A stretch of DNA of 64,000 nt, taken from Cyprinodon diabolis (Eukaryota > Chordata > Actinopteri > Cyprinodontiformes > Cyprinodontidae). Where the stretch lies: positions 32,101,510 to 32,165,509 of the forward strand of contig CM060068.1 in NCBI GenBank assembly GCA_030533445.1, given 5' to 3'. Both the position numbers and the translations under genes were made by a program. Below the pieces are notes generated by a model. It had not been told where the DNA came from. It saw nothing but the letters and a program-made list of their open reading frames with translations, and made no database searches. Shown here piece by piece: positions 12,176 through 22,260 of this stretch (position 1 is its first letter; each line of letters begins with the position of its first letter).

Positions 12176-12639
12176 TACCTCTTTGTGTTTGAAGTTTGGA
12201 GGTGCCACTTAATGCTTCTATGGAAATATTATAAGCTCTGAATAGATTTTGGAAGCTGTTCTGATACAGTAAGTTGCTATCTACCACAGCTCTACCATCT
12301 GTAACTTCCACCTTCATAGTTGTCAAAATGATCTATTTAGGTAAGTTGCATTCACTGAATGAACGAAAAGATGTCCTTTTTCTGGCCAGATGATCGCGAG
12401 TCAATGCCAATCCTGTATTTCAGAGCATCTCAAACATTATTAAAAAGCAGTCCAGATGTATGGATCACCAAAGTGACATCATTTGGAAGAGAAAGTGTTA
12501 TTGGCTGCAGTTTCATTGTGAGCTGTTCCTGCTGACCCCGTCCACAGCTGCTCCTAGGAGACAGACTGACATATTATGATCATCCAGCACTTAGCTGCAA
12601 AAAAAACGAACATGTTTGCTTTAACAAATCATGTGACCA

Positions 12640-13060
12640 CCAAAGATAGGAATTGATATGTTAATTTGCATGTCTCTGATAATGCCTCTCAGTGTGCGGA
12701 TCTATTAATATAATCAGGAAATACAGCTATATAAACCCATACAGGGAGATGGGTTAAAACAGGACTCAGGGATAAAATACAGGTGCTTTGTCTTGAAGCA
12801 GACTGTTTTTTTTTTTATTGTGAAGAGCTTAAAGCCAAGCATAGAGGAGCCAGCCAGTGAAGGACACTCTGTGCTGTTTGCGGAGTTGGATTGCCCACCG
12901 CCGTCTTTGTGTTGATGTAAATTGAACAGGCTAATGTTTCTCTCTCGCATTAAATATTCATTACAATTAGACCTTCCTGTTTGCATCACTGTTATTAATT
13001 ATGAGGGAAAACGTTCAATCCTTTGCCAAAATATTAAATCACGGACAGAAAAATTGTTCT
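12640..13060. promoter_or_regulatory. Candidate conserved non-coding island with octamer site
   Basis: A perfect octamer ATTTGCAT (12664-12671) lies in complex sequence that also has TATTAATATAATCA (about 12704-12717) and TTAATTATGAGG (about 12994-13005). No repeat and no coding signature are seen. Enhancer function is inferred from texture and from location in a dach1 intron. Confidence 0.3.
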
Positions 13061-14449
13061 CGGGGAAGAAGTGATAGATAAAGAAGTAGAAATGACAAAT
13101 TACCATGAAGGAAGATGGAATTAGAGGTTTGTGTGTCTGGGGGGCCTCTTTGATATGTTTTTTTCTCCTTATGCTCTGTAGTTGGGCAGAGGGAGTCCTC
13201 TCAAAGCACAATGTGGATTGTTCCTGCGCCTCTCAGGAAATGCCACAATTACAGATCACAGACAGAGTGAAAACACGTGTGGCTCTTGGCCTTGAGGGGG
13301 ATAAACCGCCCGTGCCGTCCCCTCCCAACGCATTGACCCCGGGACACAACCTTCATTACCAGCGGAAAAAATATTGTCAGCTGCCCTCTAACAAACACCT
13401 GCCAATTTCAAGGAAGGAATTGCTTTCTTTTTTTTTCACAGAGCGCAGAAGAGAAATAAAGTGTTTGGTTTCCCTTGACCTGGAGAACACAGACAGAAAA
13501 GATAAAACGTGTGTCATTTTTAGCCCATGGTTTTTAGCCCTGTCTCACTTACGTCCCCCAGTCCGTCTTTGGCCACTGGGTGCTGCCCTGCCACTCATCT
13601 GACTCTCTACCACACAGCACTAATGGAGCTGAAATCCTGTTTGTAATTAGATATGGGAATTCCGCTGTCATCAGCCAGATGATGCCACAACATGCCGACC
13701 AAACAAGTCACGGAAAGACAACACCGCATGAAGAGAAGACACAACAGTTGCTGCTCTCCTTTCATGTATTTTGCTGTCCTTTTCAACTCTCGCCTTCTGG
13801 AACCTTTTAGAGGTTTTGAGCACTTTTAGCTTCGATTGCAAATGGAAAACTTGCACTCTGGGCTGATGTGGATGGGTGCTGACAGGTACCTGAAGCTCAG
13901 CCTTATTTGGAGTGTGAGACAATAGGAAGCATCAGTCCTGTTTCCAATTGGTTATCGGGCAAATTTCCTGCAAGACCTACGATCATGCCTGGGTGTTTGC
14001 AGTGCGTATGTGTTTTTTTGTGTGTTTTTTTTTTTGCCTGTGTGTGCATTCATTGCTGCAAAAGGAGCGGGCCTTGGCCCCTGAGAACGCTCTGTGAGGA
14101 GACCACAGCTGTACACTCCCAGCAGCTAATTGGTCCTTATCTAGCTGTCCCATTCATCTTCATTTTTTACCAATTACTGAGCATTATCTGTGTTCTCAGT
14201 TGGGTATGGGACTTAATCCTTTTTGGTTAAGCTGGTGCTACAGCTTGCAAATTTACAAATGGAGAAAGGGGTGGAGGGGAGGTGGGCTGTGAGGCTGGGG
14301 AGGAGTTGGAGGGGGTGAACGAAGACAGGGTGGAGCAGAAGTCAGAGCAAAAACAAACTCTGAAACTTCCCATCATCCCTCATTGGCACACAGCAATCAA
14401 TAAACAATGACATCACACTAAAATGTGAGGGGGGGTGGAAGAGATCAAT

Positions 14450-14760
14450 TATTGGCGTTATAATTCAAGTCCTTGTTTGCAAACGCTGCAGCCTCATTGA
14501 TTAGGCTGTTCTTGTTGCACTCACCATTATTGACTCGTTAAAACCATATTTTCTCATCATCAGTGCTTTTACATTTTGTGCACATGGCTAACAATAAGGC
14601 TTTACGGCGCATTAATTATTCAGCGTGTATTCATTTGATTCAAAATTGTCCTGTTTACTCAGCTAACAATGCAAGCAGAGTACACGGCTCATCCAGAAGG
14701 TACATCAAGACACCGCAATCTGGGCTATTTAGCCTTAATTTTTTGAGATCAATGCATAAC
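14450..14760. promoter_or_regulatory. Candidate conserved non-coding island
   Basis: The stretch is dense in homeodomain-like cores (CAATTATTGG, GCATTAATTATTCAG) and in GATTAGG, without simple repeats. It is a candidate enhancer by texture only. Confidence 0.25.
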
Positions 14761-15009
14761 TAGGCTCCTCTCTATATGGGGTCCATGCTTGACCGTGTTG
14801 CAGAGCTGGTGGAAGTCAGCTTGGATACCATGCACTAATTACTGGAGTGTTTACCGCTCTGTTGGAAAGCATTTGTAACATTCAGAACCTCACAAGTGAG
14901 TGTGAATGCTTTGTTTTAGACTGTTTAATAAGACATTAGGGTGTATATGAAGGAAATTATGACAAATATTAAAGATAAAAAAAATTATACTATCACTAAG
15001 GAGCTTAAA

Positions 15010-15935
15010 ACATCTACTGTGACTAATAAAGTATTCACACCCCAGGATGTTTGCAGGATTTTGTCCTTTTGCAACTATACAAAATGAATGTATATTATTG
15101 GGACTTTATTTATTTTTCATATTTTTTTTATTTTTTCCTACTTGCTTTGATTCTGTTTTATCTTCCTGTATTTTAATCATGTAAAGCATTTTGCATTGTC
15201 TTTGTACTGAATTGTGCTATACAAATAAATTTGCCTTGCCTTAAGTAACAGACAACAAAATATCACCTAATTGAGATGTGGCAATAAAAAGTCATTCATA
15301 CCTTTTTACTTTGATGACACTAAAGAATACAGTCTGCAATTCTCTTAAGAAACCACCAAATCAGTAAGTGTAGTCCAACCATGTTTAATTGACTTTATTA
15401 TCTGACCGATCAGGAGTTCTGTTTAGAGAGGTTTTAAGGAGGTTAAGTCTATAAAAGATGTTTCAAACATTCAAGAGATGTCTGTTCACATTAACTGACT
15501 TACAGAGGGGCGAAGGATTACACACAGAAATAACAAATAAGCTTGTTGTAACTCTGGAGGAGCTACAGAAATCCAATGCTCAGGTGCCGCAGCTTAAATG
15601 TGCTGAACTGGTCAGATTACAACCAAAGTTGCTGTTTTCTGATCTATTTACAAACTACAATACGTATTAGAAAACTAACATTTCCCCCTGAATCCATTAT
15701 CCCAGCAACATGGTGTTGGTAGGGTCATGCTGTGAGGATTCTTTCCAAAAGACTCCAGAAAGTAACCTAAGGCTAAAATAAAACAAGAATTAATTTCCCT
15801 CTGCTTCATCTTAAAGCTTTATTCTTTTTTACACTCAGGCACAAACAATCCCCCCAAAAGTACAGATATCTGTTGTGAATCATTTAAATCACATTAAGGG
15901 GTATAATATAAATACTTTTACAATGCATGGTAGAG
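15010..15935 (+). mobile_element. Degenerate Tc1-like remnant
   Basis: The left part carries AAAGTATTCACACCCC followed by 'ttttgtccttttgcaac', and ATTATTGGGACTTT, which match the inverted ends of the common fish Tc1 families (AAAGTATTCATACCCC, TTTTGTCACGTTGCAAC, TTATTGGGATTT). The right part ends in AAGGGGTATAATATAAATACTTTT, the inverted counterpart. No transposase frame survives. The limits are approximate. A LINE/SINE-type tail interrupts it at about 15150-15245. Confidence 0.5.
15150..15245 (+). repeat. LINE (L2-like) or SINE 3' tail
   Basis: The sequence GTAAAGCATTTTGCATTGTC, then GAATTGTGCTATACAAATAA and TTGCCTTGCCTT is the stereotyped 3' end shared by L2-like LINEs and tail-sharing SINEs in fish. 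Only the tail is present, as expected for a 5'-truncated retrotransposed copy. It sits inside the Tc1 remnant. Confidence 0.6.
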
Positions 15936-16570
15936 CTGGCAGAAGCACAAAAACATAGACTCCTGCTCTTTAATAGAGATCTGTTAAGTCACAGTTTTAG
16001 TGTCAGCTGTCAGCTCCAGCTCCACTGCTGCGATTTAATTAGTCTGTTTATGTCCTTTCTAATAATAAGGCTCTATGGGTGGAAGGACATATCTGAGGAC
16101 TTACGCACGCTCCAAGAAAGCTGCTAGCTCAAACCGGCTCTGGTGGCCAAGGTTGTGCTGAATGTGGGCCATGACAGGAGGAAGCAAGGCTGCGACTTCC
16201 TGTTCCTCCTGACAGAACGTGCTGCCCTCAGGCTCAGATCTGGTATCACCCTCCTAATCAATCCTTACCCTAACGGTTAGGGGATAAAACACACACTGAC
16301 CAGATATGAGTGTCTAGGGGCAACTTCATCCATCTTCCTCTCTGGTGCTCTTATGGGAGCCTTTGTCAGAGAAAGCTCTTGGAAAAAAAAAAAAAGAATT
16401 GTTGCCATAGGCCGAGGAGAATCCCCTCTGAACCTGGAAAATTGTGGCATTTCAATTGAGCATTTTTAAGCTCTGGATAGGTATGGAAATAAAGAGATAT
16501 TTGCATTTCCAAGTGTTCTGTTCCCCCATTGTCCCCCATTGTCGAAGAGTGTCGAAGAGTTCGTTAGTAT
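15936..16570. other. Intron, unique sequence
   Basis: I see no gene or mobile element. Two adjacent 10-bp tandem duplications occur at 16523-16560, just before the ATCC array. Confidence 0.45.
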
Positions 16571-16642
16571 ATCCATCCATCCATCCATCCATCCATCCAT
16601 CCATCCATCCATCCATCCATCCATCCATCCATCCATCCATCC
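16571..16642. repeat. (ATCC)n microsatellite, about 18 copies
   Basis: A 72-bp pure tandem array of ATCC. It creates artificial open frames on both strands (serial HPSI or WMDG residues) that are not genes. Confidence 0.97.
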
Positions 16643-16722
16643 CCCTCTGCAATATATAAAGCCTAACTCCAATACAAATATCTGCCATTAATGTTTTGTA
16701 TTTGTTCCATGATCAATATATA

Positions 16723-17413
16723 CCGTATTTTCACGACTATAAGGCGCACCGTACTAAAAGGCGCGTTTTTTTATATACAGGTACATGTCCTCTACTACGT
16801 TTCAATACCTCTACTGCATATTTAAAAATAGAGCGGGAGCAAAACTGAGTATGATTGTGCTTTATTCATGTATTTATTACAAAGTATTAATCAAACCCAT
16901 CGAAGTCATCATCCTCTGTTTCTGAATTAAACAGCTGTGCTAAATCAGACATGTCAATTTCCCCTTCTTCACTGTCAGAGTCACTTTCTTTTGTTGTTCC
17001 AGCTTTTGCGAAAGCTGGAACAACAGTGCCAGCAGACACGTTAGCCCAGGCATCAACAATCCATCCGCAAACTGTGGCGTAACTTGCCCGGCGCTGCCTT
17101 CCACTTTTTGTGAAACTGTGGTCTCCGTCGGTCATCCATCGCTCCCACGCCGCTCGCAGCCTTACTTTGAACGGCCGTTCACACCGATGTGGAAGATCCA
17201 AGGATTTTGCCATTTTCAGGGTTGTTAAGACAACAATGTTCTGCATGAAGCACATACATGTTCTTTTATACACAATCCACGCCCACACTTCCCCCTTTAA
17301 CGTTCTCATGGTGGTCTCAACAACGTTCGCAGTAACAACACACATAGGGCGCACCGCACATTTTGAGGAAAAACAAAGACGTTTATATGCGCCTTATAGT
17401 CGCGAAAATATGG
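16723..17413 (-). mobile_element. pogo/Tigger-derived miniature transposon
   Basis: The 691-bp element is flanked by TA (16721-16722, 17414-17415). The left end reads CCGTATTTTCACGACTATAA and the complement of the right end reads CCATATTTTCGCGACTATAA, two differences in 20; both continue GGCGCA. The interior on the - strand holds a TATA-like box, a start codon and a transposase C-terminus joined by a large internal deletion. The TA target and the transposase relationship place it in the Tc1/mariner/pogo superfamily. It needs an autonomous partner to move. Confidence 0.8.
16887..17213 (-). pseudogene. pogo/Tigger transposase, start fused to C-terminus
   Basis: A 108-residue open frame runs from MAKSLDLPHRCERPFKV to DDDFDGFD. 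From residue 13 it has the C-terminal region of pogo/Tigger-like transposases: PFKVRLRAAWERWM, then FTKSGRQRRASYATVCGWI, then DAWANVSAGTVVPAFAKAG, and a serine/aspartate-rich acidic tail (SDSDSEEGE, SETEDDDFDGFD). The DNA-binding domain and the DDE catalytic core are missing. A TATA-like TGTATAAAAG lies about 50 bp upstream on the same strand. The frame could extend up to 17354, but that part is element leader sequence. The frame is not broken and could still be translated. Confidence 0.7.
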
Positions 17414-19985
17414 TAACTCTGGAAGTATTGCAAACTGACATGAAAATGTTTAGAAAAACTGGAGTTAACTTGTTTGAGTTCATTATAATGTGTACTTTAA
17501 TTCATTCAAGCCAATCATACTTTCTTGATATTTTCTTTTAATCCCAGGGGCTTTGCAGGACAAAATAGGGTATCTTAAAGCTGCTACTGTTGGGGAAATG
17601 GAGACTAGTGGGGGTAACCGAGTCAGACACACTGAGCTGGATATAGAGTGGCAGAGCAGACAGGAAGCCTTCCAGTCTGAGTGAAGAGCTTGATGGCTCT
17701 CTGTCTTCCTCTTGGGCATTGGCCCTCACCATCTCTCTATTAGTGTGCCAGGCTCATGGGAGCCAGGTGACAGATAAGTGAAGGAGCGGCGCGCACGTTT
17801 TAATAGACATTTCAAAAGATAAACCTGATAATCATTTCTCCCTTTAATGAAGCCTAATGTCCTCGTTCTAATTCTGGTTGTGTCGGCTGTTAAACATCAG
17901 CGTATTCCACTTGAATATGCATGACTGGGAAATTGCAAGGAGTACTGGGGTAACTGCAAAAACACACAAACTCAGACAAATACAAAAGTAGAATACAATA
18001 CCGGGTTGGGGATAGGGGAGGGGTGAGGGGGGGTGATTATACATTATTTCTGTAATGATCCATATCAAGTTCTATCATCCTTGAGTGGTGTCAAGGTTGC
18101 ATTGACAAAGATGTACGAAGAGAGGAAGGGAAACATTTGTCTGATTGTCTGTTGCGGTTAGCTGCTAATACCAGGAGCAGAGCTATAAAAAACAACAACT
18201 GACCAGTCAAGTTGTCGGCCTTCATCAACATTAGGCCTCATTCTCCGTTAATTGGAAAGATTAATTCGGAGCGCTTTGATGCGGGGAGTGATGCATGTGT
18301 TTGGCTGTCCCCTCCTCACCATTCTCTGTCAGGTTGAATTTAGCCAGGCAAGGGGATGACCTTTAAAAGTGAAGAGATCAACGCAATTTGAAAAGACAAT
18401 GTCACTTGGTGTAAATGTGATACGTGTAATAAATGACATTCAACCTTTCAGCAATGATGGGCTTTCTCAGGTCGGAGGATTGTGAAATGTACATGGCGTG
18501 CGACTGCACGGGACAGGAGCGTTTTATTTCACGTGTGCTCTGCTGGAGAAGCACAACAGTCTGGGTATCATGTGTTGCCATTTGGCTCTGATTATGCATA
18601 AGAGGACACATTAGCGTGAAAGAATGATATTACAGTTTACACAATAACAGTGATGAGGCTGTGATCACAGCTAGAAAATGACATTCTCTATTCCTGTGAT
18701 TACGACGGAGAAATGTCTGGTTGTGCAGCAGTGATGAGCAGAATCAAAGAGCATTAGTTAGATAGAAATACTCGGTTCTGTTGTGCACAGATGCTTCTGT
18801 AATAGAAGGTTTCTTTTTCTTTTGTCAATATTTCCAAATTGGAATATTTGAACAATTTTCTTAATCGAGCTATCAGCTGTAGTGAATATCACCAACCTTA
18901 CAAAGTCTATGAGACCAAGACGCAAAGGGTAAGCAAATTCAGTCTTAAAGAAAAACCTGTTGCTCAAATGAGAACGAGAATTGTAGATTCTACAATAATG
19001 TGCAGAACTAAACTTGATAATCTTCTGTTAATTCTAGATCTAAAGAACAACATCCCATGGTAGCAAGAGCTGAAGCAATCAGATTATTATAGTGTTTTAA
19101 GGATAACCTCAACCACTGATTTGTTTTTGGAGTACTATGAATGGGTACATTTATATACTTTGTACAGGACACGGATTGTTATGAGATTTTCATTGTATGG
19201 CAACCTTGAGTGAAATAACAATAGTCCTCCACTATTGCTGGAGTTACACAAAACTTTTAAAAAGCAACAGTAACTTGTTTCTGCAAGCAGACCATGAGTG
19301 TACAGCTACATGTGGTAGAGGGATATTGCAGAAAAACTTTCAGCAGTCCTCAGTCTCTGGTGTCTAAAGGCAGTAGCTAGTAGCTGTTTAAAACCTTCAC
19401 AAACTCTCATACTGGCAACCAGCACATATCACATTGCAATTAAATAAAAAAACAATAATAGCTAATAATTATAAGAGAAATTTTGTTTTCCTTTGTCAGT
19501 TAAAAGCTTAGCATATACATTTCTTTCCCTGTAAAATATATGCATGGTCAAAATTTTCCATAAAATGATTTATCGTAATATCTAAAATAATTTTTAAACA
19601 ACCTTTAGGTTTGCAGGTGTACTAAAACCACTCTCCAGAAGGTGATGAAACACTTTTATAAAATGTCAGCAAATTTACAGTTTTGCTTTTATCGCAGCAA
19701 ACTTTAATTAGTACCCTGTTGCTATTTAGAAATACAAATGCCTTTTGTCCCAACATTCAAAAAAGATTTTTCCAAGGTTTCCATAACTGTCTTTTCAGTA
19801 CCAATAATGGATTATTTTTGCTTTTTTTTTAGGATGAGTTAAGTTCTGAGATACATAGGGCTAATAATCAATTTAAATCACTTTCATTAGGGCTGACCTC
19901 ACCAATCTTTGTTTGTGATTGCTTACAACTATGCTGTTGAGACAAAATATCCTTCAATGTTTAAATGTGGTCTCTCTCTTAAAAA

Positions 19986-19989
<4 letters not shown>
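17414..19989. other. Intron, mixed unique sequence
   Basis: 17540-18700 is complex, low-repeat sequence with a possible regulatory island around 18180-18600. 18700-19980 is AT-rich unique sequence. I see no gene. Confidence 0.45.
18180..18640. promoter_or_regulatory. Candidate conserved non-coding island
   Basis: Balanced, non-repetitive sequence with TCCGTTAATTGG (about 18243-18254) and GATTAATTCGG. No coding signature. It is a candidate by texture only. Confidence 0.25.

Positions 19990-20042
<53 letters not shown>
19990..20042. repeat. (TA)n microsatellite, left half
   Basis: A 53-bp pure TA array ends in TACAGTATATA. It directly adjoins the hAT-derived element at 20052. A second TA array directly adjoins the other end, so the element appears to have split one microsatellite. 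Confidence 0.95.
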
Positions 20043-20045
<3 letters not shown>

Positions 20046-20051
20046 TATATA

Positions 20052-20851
20052 AGGGGTGGAACGGTTCACAAAATCCACGGTTCGGTTCGATTCACGGTTT
20101 CGTGGTCACGGTTTTCGGTTTGGTTCGATTCGGTATATGTTGATTGTTACACCGAAATCCCATAAAAATTTATGAAATTAATGAAAAAATACCCCAAAAA
20201 ATAATGGATTGTAATTATTTTAAATGATCAGCGGAAACCCTGGATCATTTCCGTATGTTTTGCTGCTTTGAATTTAATCATTTCGCACATGCGAAAGTCC
20301 AAGGGGAAAAGGGACTCAGAGGGGAGCAGACGGGAGCCACAGTGGAGGCTGTAGGCTTTGCTTTGAGCAGCCGGTCTGGAGCGCAGCGGGGCGGAGCGGG
20401 GGTTGCTGACGGAGTATGAGGGATTTCGGGGTTAGCATGACATGTTGGTCATGTTGCTGTTAGCATAAACAAAACATGTTGCACAATGCTTGCACACCGT
20501 TGCACTTTTATCCACAACTTTCTTTCCGCCGTCATCGTAGGTCACTCTAAATGCAAAGCGGTCCCATACAGCAGACCTATAAAGTGCTGCTGACACGTCT
20601 TCCAACGCCCGTTCTTTCACACTCGCCATTCCGACACAATTCTCCAAAACAACTGATTTTTTCCCCTGCTACACCCGGCTAAGCTGCTTCGCTTCTTCTT
20701 CTTCTTGTTTACTACTGGTGGTTGGTTTTGGTCTGCTCTGGAGTGTAAACGCTTCGCCTATGAGAAAAAGGAGCCGCGCATGAACCGAACGAAACACGCA
20801 AATCGAACCTAGACAGTCGAACCGAACGGTTTTTCATAAATCGTCCCATCC

Positions 20852-20853
<2 letters not shown>
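20052..20853 (-). mobile_element. hAT-derived element inserted in a TA microsatellite
   Basis: The ends are short imperfect inverted repeats: left AGGGGTGGAACGG, complement of right AGGGATGGGACGA. Sub-terminal copies of GGTTCGGTTCGATTC and its complement GAACCGAACG lie near both ends. TA arrays flank both sides; the flanking octamers AGTATATA and AATATATA differ at one base, compatible with an 8-bp hAT target duplication but hard to judge in a TA repeat. The interior on the - strand keeps a BED-finger fragment (20432-20647), which supports a hAT origin. About 800 bp is far short of an autonomous element. Confidence 0.75.
20432..20647 (-). pseudogene. BED zinc-finger fragment of a hAT transposase
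   Basis: A 71-residue frame contains SAVWDRFAFRV, then DKSATVCKHCATCFVYANSN. This matches the first half of a BED finger: aromatic W/F pair, then C-x2-C. The frame stops after NMTNMSC, before the closing histidine pair, so the finger is incomplete. BED fingers sit at the N-terminus of hAT transposases and bind element ends. Here it is a relic within the 20052-20853 element. Confidence 0.7.

Positions 20854-20854
<1 letters not shown>

Positions 20855-20898
<44 letters not shown>
20855..20898. repeat. (TA)n microsatellite, right half
   Basis: A 44-bp pure TA array immediately after the right end of the hAT-derived element. Confidence 0.95.
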
Positions 20899-20901
<3 letters not shown>

Positions 20902-21129
20902 CATTTTAATAATCTTGTTTGCGCACTGAATATGGGGAGCAGATGGAGGACCTTACCCAGGGCAACACTCATACAAAAAAAGCTACAACATTATTTCTGA
21001 TGCTTAGGCATCGCCAAATGGTCTTTTTTCTTACCTTTTTCAAATTTTTGGACTATAAGTAGTGAATAGACTTATTAATTGCCCTACTTATAGTTGTAAC
21101 CTTTAGGTAAATAGCATTCTTCAACTTAG

Positions 21130-22260
21130 ACTGTATCATCATTGTTTTATTTTACATGGAGATTGATAGAAGCATGCATGCTAGAGGAAGTGATGCTCAG
21201 TTTCTAATTAAAGCAGATCATCTGATGACCACGAGCAAGCTGATTCCAACCCCCCCCCCCATCCGCTAACAGGATATGACGGCAGAGTAGCTTGTGATTG
21301 ATAACACTCGTCAATATATTTCATTTCAGGGGCTTTAGTCAAATGACAACTGGTTGTCATTGACTGAAAGCAATCTTTTTAAAAGGGGGAGCTTTTCTAA
21401 GTATCAGATGAAAATGATTCCTCTGTCTGCTTGGGTGTCACTGTCTGCAGGAGTTTTATTGATTAGACTTGAATATATTGCATCCGCAGTAGTAACAGCT
21501 GCTGGTAATATCTCCCCTCTCCTTCTGCTCCCTGCGTCTGTTCGCAGCACTTTTTTTCTGTGCTCAGGGCTTATTGTAAGTGCTCGGGTGTCGGGCCTCT
21601 TGCACGGATCCTGTGCACGTCGTCAAGAGCGATTTGTGACAAATGTGAGGCAAGCCTGGTTCCCACCCAAATTAGAGAGGCAAGGGCTGTTTGGCTAATG
21701 CGTCCAGAAGGGCCTGGCTCTTTCGGGCACATCCACCCCGTTCATGAGTGTGTTTAACTAAACCCACCATTGTGTGGCCCCCCCCACCCCTCCCCTTCTT
21801 CTGCTCTGCGTTATCAAGCGCAAGAATGTTGGCATTGGTTGGTAAAGGTCATTTACTGTAATGAGATTTGCCACATGCAAGCATATGGCCTGATTATTGC
21901 TCCGTTCGTTAACATTTTCAGCAAAGAGACAAATAGACAGCTGAAACAGGGATGTTCGCTAGGAGGACCGGAGGGGGGTGACTGGTGGAGCAAACATGTT
22001 TAGCATTTTCTCTTCAAAAGACAGGAAGAACTTCTTTCACAACAGATCTGTCATGGAGATGATTGATCTCTCAATTTTCGTAAGGAATGCGCGCCATCAG
22101 AGCAGAGGATTTAAATTATCCCATAAAAGTTGCCTGCCATTGAGTTTTTTTTGTTTTTAATACACTTTAAGGACAAACACCTCTGCCTGTCTCCTTGATA
22201 ATTTTCAGCACATGTTACACTCGGGTGGGTTTGCGTTGGGAAGCAATTATTTTCCCTCAT
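21130..22260. promoter_or_regulatory. Candidate conserved non-coding region
   Basis: A long non-repetitive stretch (apart from a C run at about 21251-21261) contains TTTCTAATTAAAGCAG (about 21200-21215) and a GCATGCATGC palindrome near 21171. No coding signature. Enhancer role is inference. Confidence 0.25.

Larger units (their letters stand above)
12176..15009. other. Intron, complex low-repeat sequence
   Basis: No exon or mobile element is recognised. 12640-14760 is of higher complexity than the surrounding intron, with homeodomain and octamer-like sites. The open frames here (for example 13105-13602) lack any family motif and are probably chance. Confidence 0.45.

Noticed and set aside
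13105..13602. 165-residue + strand open frame
   Set aside because: No recognisable domain, no splice context, lies in an intron island; start segment WGASLICFFLLMLCSWA looks like a signal peptide only by chance.
16444..16688. Open frames with HPSI or WMDG repeats
   Set aside because: Products of the ATCC microsatellite.
18001..18030. G-rich run as possible G-quadruplex
   Set aside because: Only irregular G tracts; no regular four-tract spacing worth reporting.
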